In this document: piece after piece, positions 35,105 through 45,962 of the stretch
How the letters are laid out: every line of letters begins with the position of its first letter
Numbering within the stretch: position 1 is the stretch's first letter
Assembly: GCA_015679605.1 (NCBI GenBank)
Contig: JAAAVE010000003.1
Coordinates: 1-64,000, forward strand
Direction of reading: 5' to 3'
DNA: 64,000 nucleotides
From: Podila epigama
Lineage: Eukaryota > Mortierellomycota > Mortierellomycetes > Mortierellales > Mortierellaceae
Notes under the pieces: generated by a model
What the model was told of the DNA's origin: nothing
Databases searched by the model: none
What the model saw: only the letters and a program-made list of their open reading frames with translations
Translations under genes and position numbers: made by a program

Positions 35105-36658
35105 ATGATGGCAGAATCTCATACCACAGAGGAGATCGTGTCGACCTCTGACCCAACAGTTGAAATCATCGAGGAGGTTTTGCCTGACGGCTCCATCTCT
35201 CGCAAAAAGGTGACAAGTCGCAAAATCACCAAGCGCGTTGTCAAGCAAGTTGAAACAGACAACACCATCAGAACCAGTTCCAGCTCAAGTGTCTCCTCTA
35301 TTTCCCACTCCAATTCGAGTGAGATTTCCCACTCCAATTCGAGTGACACAAAGACCATTGATCATTCTTCCTCCACCTCTTCTTCACAATCGACATCCTC
35401 CTCTCATGAGGCCGAGGTGACCGCCTCAAAAAAACACGCAGAGCACAGCAAGGCCGAGAGCATCAAGGAGCAAAAGACAGAGAAGAACGCGTCATCCGAG
35501 TCCACGTCCAAGAGAACTTTCAAGTACAAAGTGTTTGGTGAAGGTGATGCTCAGGCACATCCCTTCTACCGGTTCCTCGCAAAGTTCCCTCTCAACTCCT
35601 ACCCTCCACAACACCAGCGTGCTAAACCGGTGAAGCCAACCATCTACGCCTTTGCCCCAGGTTGGAAGCTAAACCGCCCTGCCAAGGGTGCCGACTCGAA
35701 GGATGACACCACAAACTCGACTGAGCCAGAGTCCCCTCATTCCACTATTGGCAGCTTTGACGTGGATTCTCTCAAGTGGATGGTATGACTGTAGTCATTC
35801 AATTGTATTATAACCTCAATCTTTTGCAATGCAAACACGAGAGACTCAACATTTCTCTCTTTCTTTCTTTCTCATTGTTTAGGCGTACCTCAAGTTTAAC
35901 AACATTGATTACGATATTCGACCAGCCTTTGAGCCAAACATGTCGCCCAATGGAAAGCTTCCTTTCCTTGCGTTGCCTGATGGCTCCTTTGTCACTTCGG
36001 ACGGCTTTGAAGAATTTGTTCAAGAGAATGGATCCCCTGCATCCAAGTTGAACATTCAGGAAGCTTCTGAAGCCTTGGCTTTTATTACAATGGCAGAGAC
36101 AAAGATCCACGCGGCTTTGGTATGAACAAACGATGGAGCTGACGAAAAAAAAAAAGAAAGGCTCTCCCGAAACCCGTTCATCTAACCAATTTGTTGCATT
36201 ATCTTATCCACACACACTTTATATGAATTCGCTTTTAGCTCTACACCTTGTGGCTCGAAGAGGCTCATTTCAAGAACACGACCCGTAGCCACTACTTTGG
36301 TCACCATGTTCCACTCTTGACGACTGTACTGTCGTACTTGGAAAAGTCATCGATGGTCAACACGATGCTTTTGACACGGACCCAGATTGACCGTGAACAG
36401 ATTTTTGAGGAGGCAGCTGTTGCTATTGATTCTCTTGCGACAGTTCTTGGCGAGGGGTCGGACTACTTCTTTGGCAGGGATTCGCCATCGAGCCTGGATG
36501 CCATTGTGTTTGCGTACCTTCATGTCATCCTGACGCTGCCCAAGATTCGTAACGTGGATGACTCGGGTCGTTCGTCAGAGCTTGCCCGGATCGTTCGTAA
36601 ATATCCTAACCTGTATGAGTATTCGCAAAAGATCTGGCGCAAGCACTTTGCAGCATAG
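35105..36658 (+). CDS. Metaxin/Sam37-like GST-fold protein
   Basis: Probable outer-mitochondrial-membrane SAM-complex type protein. Model: 35105-35782, 35883-36119, 36239-36658; 444 residues. Residues 1-170 are a polar extension: an acidic start, the basic strand-like stretch DGSISRKKVTSRKITKRVVKQV, then Ser-rich. The metaxin N-domain begins at PTIYAFAPGWKLNRPA and continues with FDVDSLKWMAYLKFNNIDYDI, NMSPNGKLPFLALPDG and SDGFEEFVQENG. The C-terminal GST-like domain has LYTLWLEEAHF, YFFGRDSPSSLDAIVFAYLHVIL and YPNLYEYSQKIWRKHF. This order is typical of metaxin and of the related Fax proteins. No transmembrane tail at the C-terminus, so it may be a soluble paralogue. Confidence 0.82.
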
Positions 36659-37212
36659 ATTGAGTAAAGATACAATCGATCTCATTTTTGTTTTAAACTT
36701 TGTATGAGTGAGCTATGAAAGATTGTTGGGGGGAGTGTGAGCATGAAGCATAGTTCCTAGCATGTATGTGTGTAGGTGTGTAGGTGTGTATGTGTGTGTA
36801 CGTTGTACGTTGCGTAAGTTGGGTGCATGTCCCTTTTGCCTCGAACGCCACCAATTGACTGCGCAGTGACAAAGCATGATCGATCATACTGATAGTGGAT
36901 TGCATTCGCCACCAATTTTATTTTCAGAGTGTCCCTTTCCTTCCAAAGGATCGTCCTGCATGATACTGAAATCTGATTGGATGGATTTGTTTGTCCAAAG
37001 CGCAGACGAGGAGCGTCAATTGATTTGACTCTTTTCCCCCACATTCACATTTCGCATAAATAGGAAGACGTTTGGGGGACAATCCTCTCCCTACACTTTT
37101 CTTCACTCATCACTCATTGAACACTCTTCACACTTTACAACTTCACACACACACACACACACAATACACACATACTCTCACTCTCTATCTTTCTCTTACC
37201 TCTATCTCAACA
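36659..37212. promoter_or_regulatory. Intergenic with GTGT repeat and TATA-like box
   Basis: 554 bp. GTGTAGGTGTGTAGG repeat at 36766-36800; CATAAATAG at 37055-37063, followed by a pyrimidine-rich leader and an (AC)n run at 37147-37164 before the ATG at 37213. Suggests an inducible or strongly expressed promoter. Confidence 0.5.
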
Positions 37213-39020
37213 ATGACTAAACGCGATTCTACTACCCTCGCTTCTCATGATGTCGATATGGCCCTTGTCGATGAAAGCAACCTCAAAAAGGTCAAGATCG
37301 ATCAGGCCATTGCCAAGGACGTCTACACCATCGAGTCTGACTTCCTCAAGAACTCAAAGTTCGAAATCACCTACATGGAAGCCCGTGCCCGCGCCGAGAC
37401 CGCCAGATACCTGTTGGAATATGTTGGGGTAAGTCCACAGAGTCCTTTACTTCCACACACACACACACACACACATGCTCCCTCTAACTTGCCTACCTGA
37501 CACTCTTTCATGCTGACCTGACGTGACTTAATCTTTCTTTGCTGTCTTTTCCGTTCACATCATAAAGGCCAAGTACACGAGCAAGGCGCCAGTGAACTGG
37601 CCTGGAGACAAATCAAAGACTCCTTTTGGTGTCCTCCCTGTTCTCGTTCACAGCAAGCCCAATGGTGACAAACTCGAAGTCCCAGAGTCCCACACCCTCG
37701 TCCGCTACCTTGCCCGCCTCTTTGGACTCATGGGTGATACAGCTGAGGAGGAAGCAATTGTGGACGCGTTCTATACTTCTGCTGCAGAAAACATCTTTGA
37801 CACCTTGATGACCGAATTGTGGTTAAAGCCCAACCAAAAGGACGAGGAAACTATTAAAACGTGCTTTGAAAAGCTCGTGCCATTCCTCGATGGCCTTGAA
37901 AAGTTCCTCGTCAGGAACGGTACCAATGGTTATGTCCTCCACGAAAAGGTAATGATTGTGGGGTGGAAGAGTGATATCTCTTGCATTTGTCTGTGCTTGG
38001 GCTTTTNNNNNNNNNNNNNNNNNNNNNNNNNNNNNNNCGTCAACTTTTTGTTTACAACAATTGGCGCTTGGGGCTTCACGCCGCTCAAATACAAACCTAA
38101 ACGTTGAACTCTCTCCCTCTCCTCCCCCTTTTTTGTAGGCCACTTATGCCGACTTTTGCATCTTTGACTGGCTTGACTTCTTCTTTTCAGACTACCCCGA
38201 CAACATCAAGCCATTGGTCTCTGAGACTGTACGCCCTGGTCTCTTCAAACTCTATTCTCGCTTGAATTCGCACCCACGCATTCGTGCCTACATCGATGGT
38301 GGCCGCTGGAAGTTCCGTCCTTCAGGACCCCTGGTTTCTATGTACTCGGCTGGCGTGAATGTCAGCGACTATGAAAAGTGTACGCAATGTTTTGTCTGCT
38401 CTACGGATCTTCTCTTTGTCAGAAATCTAGACCCATGCACTCGCACACTTACACACACACTTACACACACACACACTCTCTCTCTACATCTTTTACTATA
38501 GCTCTCGAATTCTACACGGAAAAGGTTGGCCTGACCTGCGTTCTTAATGTTCGTCCAGAGGGCTTTGGTGAAAGGGAGCGCTATATCGAGCTCGCCACTG
38601 AGGCCGACGGTTCGGGTACAAAGTTCACCTTGTACAGCCCCGGCACCACTCTTGAAAAGTTCAAGGAGACCTACAAGATTCCAGACACTCCTGCTGCCGC
38701 CTTTAATGTTGACAATGTCAAGGAGGCACACGATCGATTGGTCAAGAATGTAGGTGTTATTTATTCTTTGGTACACCAGCAGAACACGATTGGTCCTTTT
38801 TCATGTCGTTGCACATTGGAGACCAGAAGCAGATGCAGATGCAAACAAAAAGCAAACAAACCATGACTAACTTGGACTTGATTCTGCATTCTCTATCCAC
38901 GCATAGGGTGTCACCTTTTCTATGGGACCCACCAATTTGCCATGGGGTTCAATGGCTCTCTTTTCTGACCCAGATGGCAACAGTCTGTCAATCACAAACG
39001 CCAAACCTTTCGATGAATGA
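37213..39020 (+). CDS. Fusion of glutathione S-transferase and VOC (glyoxalase-fold) domains
   Basis: Model: 37213-37428, 37568-37948, 38139-38379, 38502-38749, 38907-39020; 399 residues. Residues about 40-130: GST N-domain with the cis-Pro strand TPFGVLPVLVHSK and the GSH-binding ES pair in VPESHTLVRYLARLFG. About 135-265: GST C-domain with helix 6 ATYADFCIFDWLDFF and LNSHPRIRAYIDGGRWKF. From about 275: a VOC domain, starting MYSAGVNVSDYEKSLEFYTEKVGLT, then RYIELATEADGSGTKFTLYSP, and ending GVTFSMGPTNLPWGSMALFSDPDGNSLSI. A phase-1 intron lies near the domain junction. The usual final Glu metal ligand of the VOC domain is not evident. Likely a GSH-dependent detoxification enzyme; substrate unknown. 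The second intron carries the assembly gap. Confidence 0.86.
38007..38037. other. Assembly gap (31 N)
   Basis: Run of N inside the GST-VOC intron between 37949 and 38138; coding sequence is intact on both sides. Confidence 0.99.
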
Positions 39021-39098
39021 GAATACCATGCGTAGTGTGTAGTTAAACATTTTTTATATGCATTGTGTCTTCATAGTGTATATGAACATTTTTGTCCA

Positions 39099-41199
39099 TT
39101 AAAAATCTTCCATCTTTGACTTTTCAAGATCTGTCAGCTTGAATGCTTCCAATTGCAGCATCCTCTCTGAAATCCGGAACGTCGGTACTTTGTTCAATGC
39201 CTCCTTCACAAATGTCTCCACATCTAGGTCTGGATCCGTTTGCTTCACTCTCTGCGCCACTCTCCGTTGTTCCCTTATTAACCTATTGCGGCTGGATATC
39301 AGATTGCTGACCTTGCGGCGGATCGAGTCGGTTGTACGTTCTGGCATGAACTCTTTTTGGATGCCGACCCAGGAACGTCCATGCTTCTGGATACCTTTCT
39401 CTAGCAGGAGAATGTCTTCGTCGTCCCACACCCTGGACGGCTCCATATGGCTTGACTCTGGCATGGCCTGCCATGCAGATATGCACATATGGGCAGTATA
39501 CCCTGGCCCAATGTGTTCCGCCACCCAACTCCAGTCAATGGGTAGTCCAGAGTTATAGAATCGGTGCTGCTGTTGGGACACAAGGCGTCTCAGTCGCTTA
39601 GTATTGTCGGTATTCCACAAAGGAACTTTTGACTCTTCCTTCTTTTCCACCTCCTCTTCCTCTGTTTGTGATGCCACCGCATGGTGATTGTCGTCAGATG
39701 GTGATGCACTACTCTCATCCTGACTATCGGATGATGCCTTGGCGGAAGCCTTCTTAGACTTCTTTTTGGATGCCTTTTTAGAAGTTTTGGTGGACGATTT
39801 TTTCGTGGAAGTAGTAGACTTTGTGACTCTGTTGAAAAGCGTTTCGTAATCAGAGTCGGATGCTTTGACACCATGTTTGGCCGCCTCTTGAACCCATGCT
39901 GGTAATGTGCTGTATTTCATCATGATCAGCTTCAGTTTGGCAATCTCATCTTCAGTCCAGTCACCAATGATCTCACTCTTCTGCCTCGCCTTTTCCTTCA
40001 CCTCCTCATTTTCCTCTTCCTCCTGCTCCAGGGAGTCTGTTGGCCCCTCATCCTCAACACCATTCAGTCGATAGTATTCGGCCTCAACCTCCTCATCCGT
40101 CAGATCTGGCTTGACCACCTTCCGGATTTTGGTCCATCCTGAAAACAAACCATATTCTTCAACAGCTTTGAGCAAAGCTCCATGCTCTGCCGGTGACCAC
40201 CCTTTGGGACCTTCATTGATGTCCTCGCCATTGCTTGTCTCAAGGGCATTGATCGCTCTTTCTTTAGCTTCTCTGATGGCTTGTGAGATAAAGTTGAAAA
40301 TTTCAAGCTTGGCCCATCCTGGTGCGCTTATCACTGAGCTCATGATCATCTGTTTTAGCTCCAACGGCGACTTGCTGTTCCGTTTCTCTCCAAAGTCCTT
40401 CATGACTGTTTGCCAATTTGACCCGTTATGAGCAATCCATGCCTCCCAGAAAACATTCATGCTTGCACCACTATACACTGGCTTGCTTGGTAAAGAGAGA
40501 AAGCCTTTCACTCTAAGCTTGCCATTACCCAGCGTGCGCCACTGGTGTTGGCAGGTGATGACCTTTGAGTCGAGAGCATTGGCGATATATTTCCAGCTCA
40601 TGCCTTCCTCGACCATCTGATCTAACCGTGCTGTCATTTGAGGTGTCCAATGTTTGAGGTTTGGGTCCAGCACGGTATTGTACCGATCTGCGCATGTTGA
40701 GGATGACCGATTGAGCGCCAAACTGATATATTCCCACGCCTTGTTTTGTGCTCGAAGTCGCAAGAGTTCTTGGTCCATTTCCGGTGTCCATCGACTAGAC
40801 CGACCCATCTTCTTCTTGACCAATGGTTCCGATAGCTATCGAATGAAAACCAGTTTGGATCAAAGAATGAAAGAGAAAAAGGAGCGCAAATATTCATGTG
40901 CTAAAAAAAATTGTCCAGCCATCTCTACTCACACTCACTCTTATTCTCACTCTTATTCTCACTCTTCTTATTCTTCCTCATGTAGTACCTACCGTGCTCG
41001 GAGATTCTGTTACTGCTCTGGTATACATCCGCGCGTGGATAGGTTCTACCAAGGACAATATCGGCATTGGTCCTGACGTCCGGTTTGGGGGGTATAGAGC
41101 ACACGTAATACGCGGGGTTCGACGAGCCAGAAAGCTCAACACCAACGAGTTTACAGCACGACATGAGCGTTGTGCTGAACATGCATTCGAGAATGACAT
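39099..41199 (-). CDS. Myb/SANT-repeat protein with Arg-rich N-terminal leader
   Basis: Model: 41199-40993 and 40835-39099 (GT-AG, phase 0); 647 residues. Exon 1 gives a leader almost free of acidic residues and rich in Arg, Ser and Ala (SFSNACSAQRSCRAVNSLVL, SFLARRTPRITCALYPP), like a mitochondrial presequence. An in-frame ATG at 41274 would lengthen it. Then several Myb-like repeats: SSRWTPEMDQELLRLRAQNKAWEYISLALN, KHWTPQMTARLDQMVEEGMSWKYIANAL, GWSPAEHGALLKAVEEYGLFSGWTKI, DWTEDEIAKLKLIMMKYSTLPAW, and near the end VWDDEDILLLEKGIQKHGRSWVGIQKEF. Between repeats 4 and 5 is a Ser/Lys-rich linker. Probable DNA-binding protein; whether nuclear or mitochondrial is open. Convergent with the GST-VOC gene, 78 bp between stops. 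Confidence 0.82.
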
Positions 41200-41411
41200 T
41201 TTTCGATTAAGAGCGTTTCCCGCAAATTGTTGGAGAGTGGTTGGGAGAATGTTAAAAAAAAAGGAAGGCGACACTTAATGTTTTCAAGAAGCACAAAAAA
41301 ACTGGCAGTCACAACCATGGATGGTTGTTCTTCAATAGTGAGTTCTTACAAGACTCAGGTGTGGTCTCTTTGTTTTCAATCATCTCTTCATTGATACACA
41401 TTCATTCAAAC
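41200..41411. promoter_or_regulatory. Divergent promoter Myb-like / NAT9
   Basis: 212 bp shared upstream region. No TATA box recognised. Confidence 0.45.
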
Positions 41412-42653
41412 ATGCGAACAAATGAGAGAACGGCATTGGTAAATCATGAAGAAGAAGATGGCAATTAAGGAAAAAGAGGCATTTTGGGACATTTCTCAAC
41501 TAAATGCAACTCCTTCTACAATTCCATCAACCAGGTCGGCGAAAAGAGCCTCTTGGTGCCTTATCTGAAGCGCCACGTTGATCAGTACAACAAATGGATG
41601 CAGTCACCAGAGCTACTTGGTAACATTGAAATACTTGGTCATGGATTGATGGTCTTTCTTGCCCCCCTCTTTCGTCATTGCTGATCCCAGCCATGCTATG
41701 TTGGATATCGTGGTTAGAGATGACGGCTTCAGAGCCACTTACCCTTGAAGAAGAATATGAGATGCAAGAATCTTGGCGTGTAGATGACAACAGTAAGCCT
41801 ACTTGTATATTGTAAAGCCAGGTCACTACGAGTCAAGAATGCACGCCTCTGACCACACCCTTCTAGAGTGCACGTTTATTATCCTGGCTAGGGAACTTTC
41901 AGACATGAAAATAACTGCCGAGAATGTCCTGGAGCAAAGTAAAAAGCATTTTCCATAGTTCAATGTCGCAATGATTTGACCTAACATCATAGGTTTCTAA
42001 CAGGTCTTTCATTTTTATTTCCCGTCACTGGTCATTGTGTTTTTTTTATGATAGAGATGGTCGGAGACGTGAACTTGTTCTTTAACGACCATGATGACCC
42101 ACATTCCGCCGAGATTGAGATTATGATTGCTGGTAAGGCATGCACGAACTTTTACATTTTTGTGGTCGGGAAGAGGTAAAATTGACTAGTCCAGTTTGGT
42201 AAATTTTGCAAACTCTCTAGAGCCTGCCTATAGACGAAAGGGCATGGGCTTGGAAGCTATTCGCATGATGATTACATATGGTATGGCTCCTCTATTTTCC
42301 CGTTACAGGCTGTATGTTTTTTGCCATTCAATATATTGTATTAACTGGCATTATGCCCTGTTGAATGAATGTGATTCTCTTATTGATAAATAGCTTACCA
42401 GTCACTGGGTACGAAACGGATCACAGCCAAGATCTCTACAGAGAACAAGAGCTCGATCCAGTTGTTCCTGACTCGATTGGGCTTTGTCCAAATCAGCTAC
42501 TCGCAAATCTTTGAGGAGGTGACTCTCGAAAGGAATCTGCTCCCTGCTGATGGACAAGGCCAAGAAGGAAAGTCAGACGCGCATGCTCTAGACGATATGC
42601 TTCAGGCGCGGTATGAGACACTAGAATTAGACGCGAAGAATCTGGACCATTAA
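41412..42653 (+). CDS. NAT9: N-acetyltransferase 9-like (GNAT) protein
   Basis: Model: 41412-41438 (27 nt), 41535-41619, 41718-41792, 41867-41938, 42055-42132, 42221-42280, 42394-42653; 218 residues against about 207 in animals. Five of six introns are phase 1. The small first exon gives MRTNERTAL, joined to VGEKSLLVPYLKRHVDQYNKWM, matching the family start. Then LEMTASEPLTLEEEYEMQESW, CTFIILARE, MVGDVNLFFNDHDDPHSAEIEIMIAEPAYRRKGMGLEAIRMMITY (acetyl-CoA-binding motif A, RRKGMG), and LFLTRLGFVQISYSQIFEEVTLE. The substrate is uncertain; animal NAT9 has been linked to microtubules. Confidence 0.92.
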
Positions 42654-45060
42654 TAACGTTATGATGCTTAAGGTGATATTACATGCATCTATTTTGCCAT
42701 ACATAACTCTGTCTGGATTATAGTGCAGCCAGCCTAGAAGGAAAAAAGATAGACAACACATGCCAGACTCCAAACGAAGAAAGAATCATTTTGAAATCAC
42801 TGACTAGGGCCACTCAGACTGTATCATGTTCATTCATTCTACTTTGATTGACGCAGCATCTCAGAGATGAGGATGGGCCGAGGACCGAAGCATGAGTGAG
42901 GGGACAGAGCATGCGGGATTGTTTACGGGTTTTTCGACTCGAATGCAATTTGCATGCTTATATTCTAACCTATCCATCCATCTACGTGCTATTGTTTTGC
43001 TGCTGCTGCGGCCATCCTCTGCCTTTGTGGGCGCAAACCTAAAAGAAATCTTTTGTCCCACATTGCATTTTCATTTCCTTTCCATCTTCCCATCCTCCCA
43101 TCCATTCCACCAAAAGGTCTAATGTATCCCATGCTTCCTTTCCTACTTGCATTAGCACATGCAGGCCATCCTTATTGAAAGCCCAAAACTTTACTTTTTT
43201 TTTGTTCCCGTGAACAGCATCAACATGGTCGGGGTCACTTCCTCATCTTAATGTCTGTCTGTCGTACCCTGGTGCTGTTTGGGCTTATCCATCCTACAAC
43301 GTTCCAACGGTCATCTTACCCCTGCATTCATTCTAACCCTGTTTCATGTTTTTTGTCCGTGCCTTCCTCGATCGCTTCTTGTAATTATTCTCCCCTCTCT
43401 CTCCCTCTTTTGGTCACACAAATTAATTTCCTCCCTTGAGGTAGGACAAGGTTAGGGGATGTTTTGTTGGACCAGACTTTAATTGTTGCATCATGTTTAT
43501 CAAACAGATAGGTGGAAAAAAAAAACAGACAGACAGATAGAAAAAAGGCTAATCCTCAAACCAAGGTGTCTGTCTACCCAGTCCAGTTCGTTCTAGACTC
43601 GACTCCATGGAGAGAACCAACAGGAAGGGTCATCCACTACAGATACTCTGGGCAAATCCTGTTGGAGAACAAAGATCACGCCTAGAACAAAAAAAACCTC
43701 TGTGTAAGTGTCGAAGGGGTGGGGCTCGATGTGGGTGAATGGGGTGGGGGCATTGACCAGTTTCTTTGTGTCGTAACCATGTGCGCAAAATGATGTTTGA
43801 CTGACGGAGCATAGGTGCTCACATATATAAAAAAAAATGAAATGGTGAGCCTTTACAGTGGAGACAAAGCGTCCAGTGCTCTATTAAACGTTCATGCACA
43901 CAAAAAAATCAATCGACGCCAGCTTGGCAGGTGGACAGAATATACCTCGCCTAGTGACCGTGTTGTTGAATACAGGTTACACAGTAGGTCTTTTGGTGTA
44001 CGACAGTCGTTTTGAGCAAAGGGTAAATGGGAAAATGGGTAAATGACAAGACATGGTCATAGGACAGACACCGCACCGCGGTTAGTCTATTGTGTGTTTG
44101 TTCACTGCGATGAAAATGTAGACCAACTGGCGCCGTTAAAGATAAAGATAAAGACAAGGACAAAAGACATGGCTGGATGTGAATATGGCCGATGATACTT
44201 TGCACCAAATCACATCTCCGAGAGACAAAAATTGTACTAATTATTAGTGTTTGACATGGTCGCAAAGACAAGGTGGTGTACACAAAGACAGACAGATGGG
44301 CACAAAGACTGTCAGACAGGTTTGCCACAAAGACAGACAGACAGATTGGACTAGAACCAACACAGGGAGGGAAGACGAGCGGGGGGATCGATCGAATGGC
44401 TAGTGGTTAGTTCATGTGGCACTACGTTTGAGAGTTCTTCCGAGATATGTGGCATGGCGCATGGTCTGGCTCAGTGGTCTCTGAATGTGTTTGGCGGTAT
44501 GTAAGCAAATGGTGGACCAATATGAATTCAACAATGAGCGCAATGTTATACAAAATTGCATCCCCTCGATCCATCCCTCGATCCAAATGCATCCAGCTAG
44601 CCGGCTTAGCCATGCATTCGGCTTAGCCATGCAGCAATTTATCTATCCCGGCCCCTGTTCTTGCCCTGCCCATGTCCCTGTCCTTGTCCCTGTCCCTGTC
44701 CATATCCTTGTACTTGTACTTGTACTTTCCCTCCCCTCCCTTCCCCTTCACCAGTCCACATCTTTTCTCCCTCTGTCCGGAAAATTTAAACGAAATTTAA
44801 TTAATTGTGTATCATACCTTGCATTGTACCTGTGTTGTGTTGATAATGTACCTGAATTAAAAACAAATGTGTTAGGTGAGTGTCTGACACGTCCACTCAA
44901 CTCATCTGTCCAACCATTCCTAGATGGACCAATGCCATCTCAAAGTGTAAAGTGTATGAACCATGTGCCATAGGGGGAAGGGGGACAACTGAAAGGAACT
45001 TCATGTTGATTAATTCTCCTCCACACAGTCTTGCATTCTTTCATTGTGGATGCGATCCAC

Positions 45061-45068
45061 TATAAAAA
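45061..45068 (+). promoter_or_regulatory. TATA box of secreted-protein gene
   Basis: TATAAAAA 179 bp before the ATG at 45240, followed by a T/C-rich stretch and an A/C-rich leader; typical for a strongly expressed fungal gene. Confidence 0.6.
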
Positions 45069-45161
45069 CAACCGCCATTTCCCACTTTTTTTTTCTTTCT
45101 TCTTTCTGTTCATCATCAACTCATCCATCTCAGCTCCAAAGCACCCACACCAAAAAAAAGA

Positions 45162-45232
45162 AAAAGGCACACAACACACACAACACACACAACACACACA
45201 ACACACACAACACACACACAGTCATATACACA
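45162..45232 (+). repeat. (ACACAACAC)n tandem repeat in 5' UTR
   Basis: Nine-to-ten-base units of CAACACACA repeat about six times right before the start codon of the secreted-protein gene. Confidence 0.85.
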
Positions 45233-45239
45233 CTCAAAA

Positions 45240-45962
45240 ATGTTCTTCACGACCCTCTCCAAGACTTCCTTGGCCATCATCGCCGCCTCCTTGGTCCTCC
45301 TTCTCACCCAACACGTCGAATCCCATTCCTACGCTGATTGCATCGACTGGCGCTTCTCAAACCCAAAGAACCCCTCCTGGAGCGACAAGAATGGCGCTTG
45401 CTTCGGTTACGCTCGCCGCTTCCCCCTCAAGAGCAAGGCTTTTGCTAAGCTCGACTCTGACGACCCCAACCGTCACTACCAGCAGACTCACAAGAACCCT
45501 GATCCTGCCCATGCTCTCGCTTGCTCCAACGGCAAGGTTGGCGAGGAACCTGGTGCAGATGAGACTCTTGGCAAGCCCGTCACTGCCGCCTACAACGGCA
45601 AGGACAAGCGCGGCCGCAAGACTGGTCCAATGACCGTCAGTAAGCCTGGTGGTCAGCTCTGCATCCGCTGGCCCGCCAAGAACCACGCTGTCCCCAACGA
45701 GAAGAACCGCCCTGTCACCATTGCCCTCTCTGGCGTCAACCCCACAAAGGATCCCACTCAGCAAGAGTTCCTCAAGAACATCGTTGTCAACCTCAACTAC
45801 AAGAACTGCACCGACAAGGGCTCCAACACCGACATCTGGCCTTGCGGTGGATGCTTCAACCTGCCAAAGAACCTCAAGAAGGGTTACTACGCCATGCAGT
45901 GGCGCTGGCAGTTGAACAGCAACGAGCACTACACCTCCTGCGCTGATATCAACGTCAAGTAG
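45240..45962 (+). CDS. Secreted protein with N-terminal His (LPMO-like, histidine-brace candidate)
   Basis: Intronless gene of 240 residues. Residues 1-28 are a signal peptide (basic n-region, hydrophobic IIAASLVLLL core, VES before the cut), so the predicted mature protein begins HSYADCIDWRF. An N-terminal His is the defining feature of copper histidine-brace enzymes (lytic polysaccharide monooxygenases). A second candidate ligand is the His of IRWPAKNHAV. The mature part has eight cysteines (enough for four disulfides) and ends in a conserved-looking block GYYAMQWRWQLNSNEHYTSCADI with aromatic residues that could complete the site. No C-terminal anchor or binding module. Codon use is strongly C-biased, like eL20, so expression is probably high. 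Substrate unknown. Confidence 0.72.
   Translation: MFFTTLSKTSLAIIAASLVLLLTQHVESHSYADCIDWRFSNPKNPSWSDKNGACFGYARRFPLKSKAFAKLDSDDPNRHYQQTHKNPDPAHALACSNGKVGEEPGADETLGKPVTAAYNGKDKRGRKTGPMTVSKPGGQLCIRWPAKNHAVPNEKNRPVTIALSGVNPTKDPTQQEFLKNIVVNLNYKNCTDKGSNTDIWPCGGCFNLPKNLKKGYYAMQWRWQLNSNEHYTSCADINVK

Larger units (their letters stand above)
42654..45239. other. 2.6 kb gene-free region upstream of a secreted-protein gene
   Basis: The longest stretch here without a gene. It contains GACAGACAGACA repeats (43528-43542, 44286-44345), a CCCTGTCCTTGTCC pyrimidine repeat (44655-44730), palindrome-rich GATCGATCGA near 44385 and an ACAAC repeat in the 5' UTR of the next gene. No frame has coding character, and I see no tRNA or known snRNA. 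It may be a long promoter or hold a non-coding transcript. Confidence 0.5.

Noticed and set aside
45357-45929. 190-codon antisense frame in the secreted-protein gene
   Set aside because: A typical shadow of a C-biased coding sequence; the plus frame has a signal peptide and conserved cysteines.
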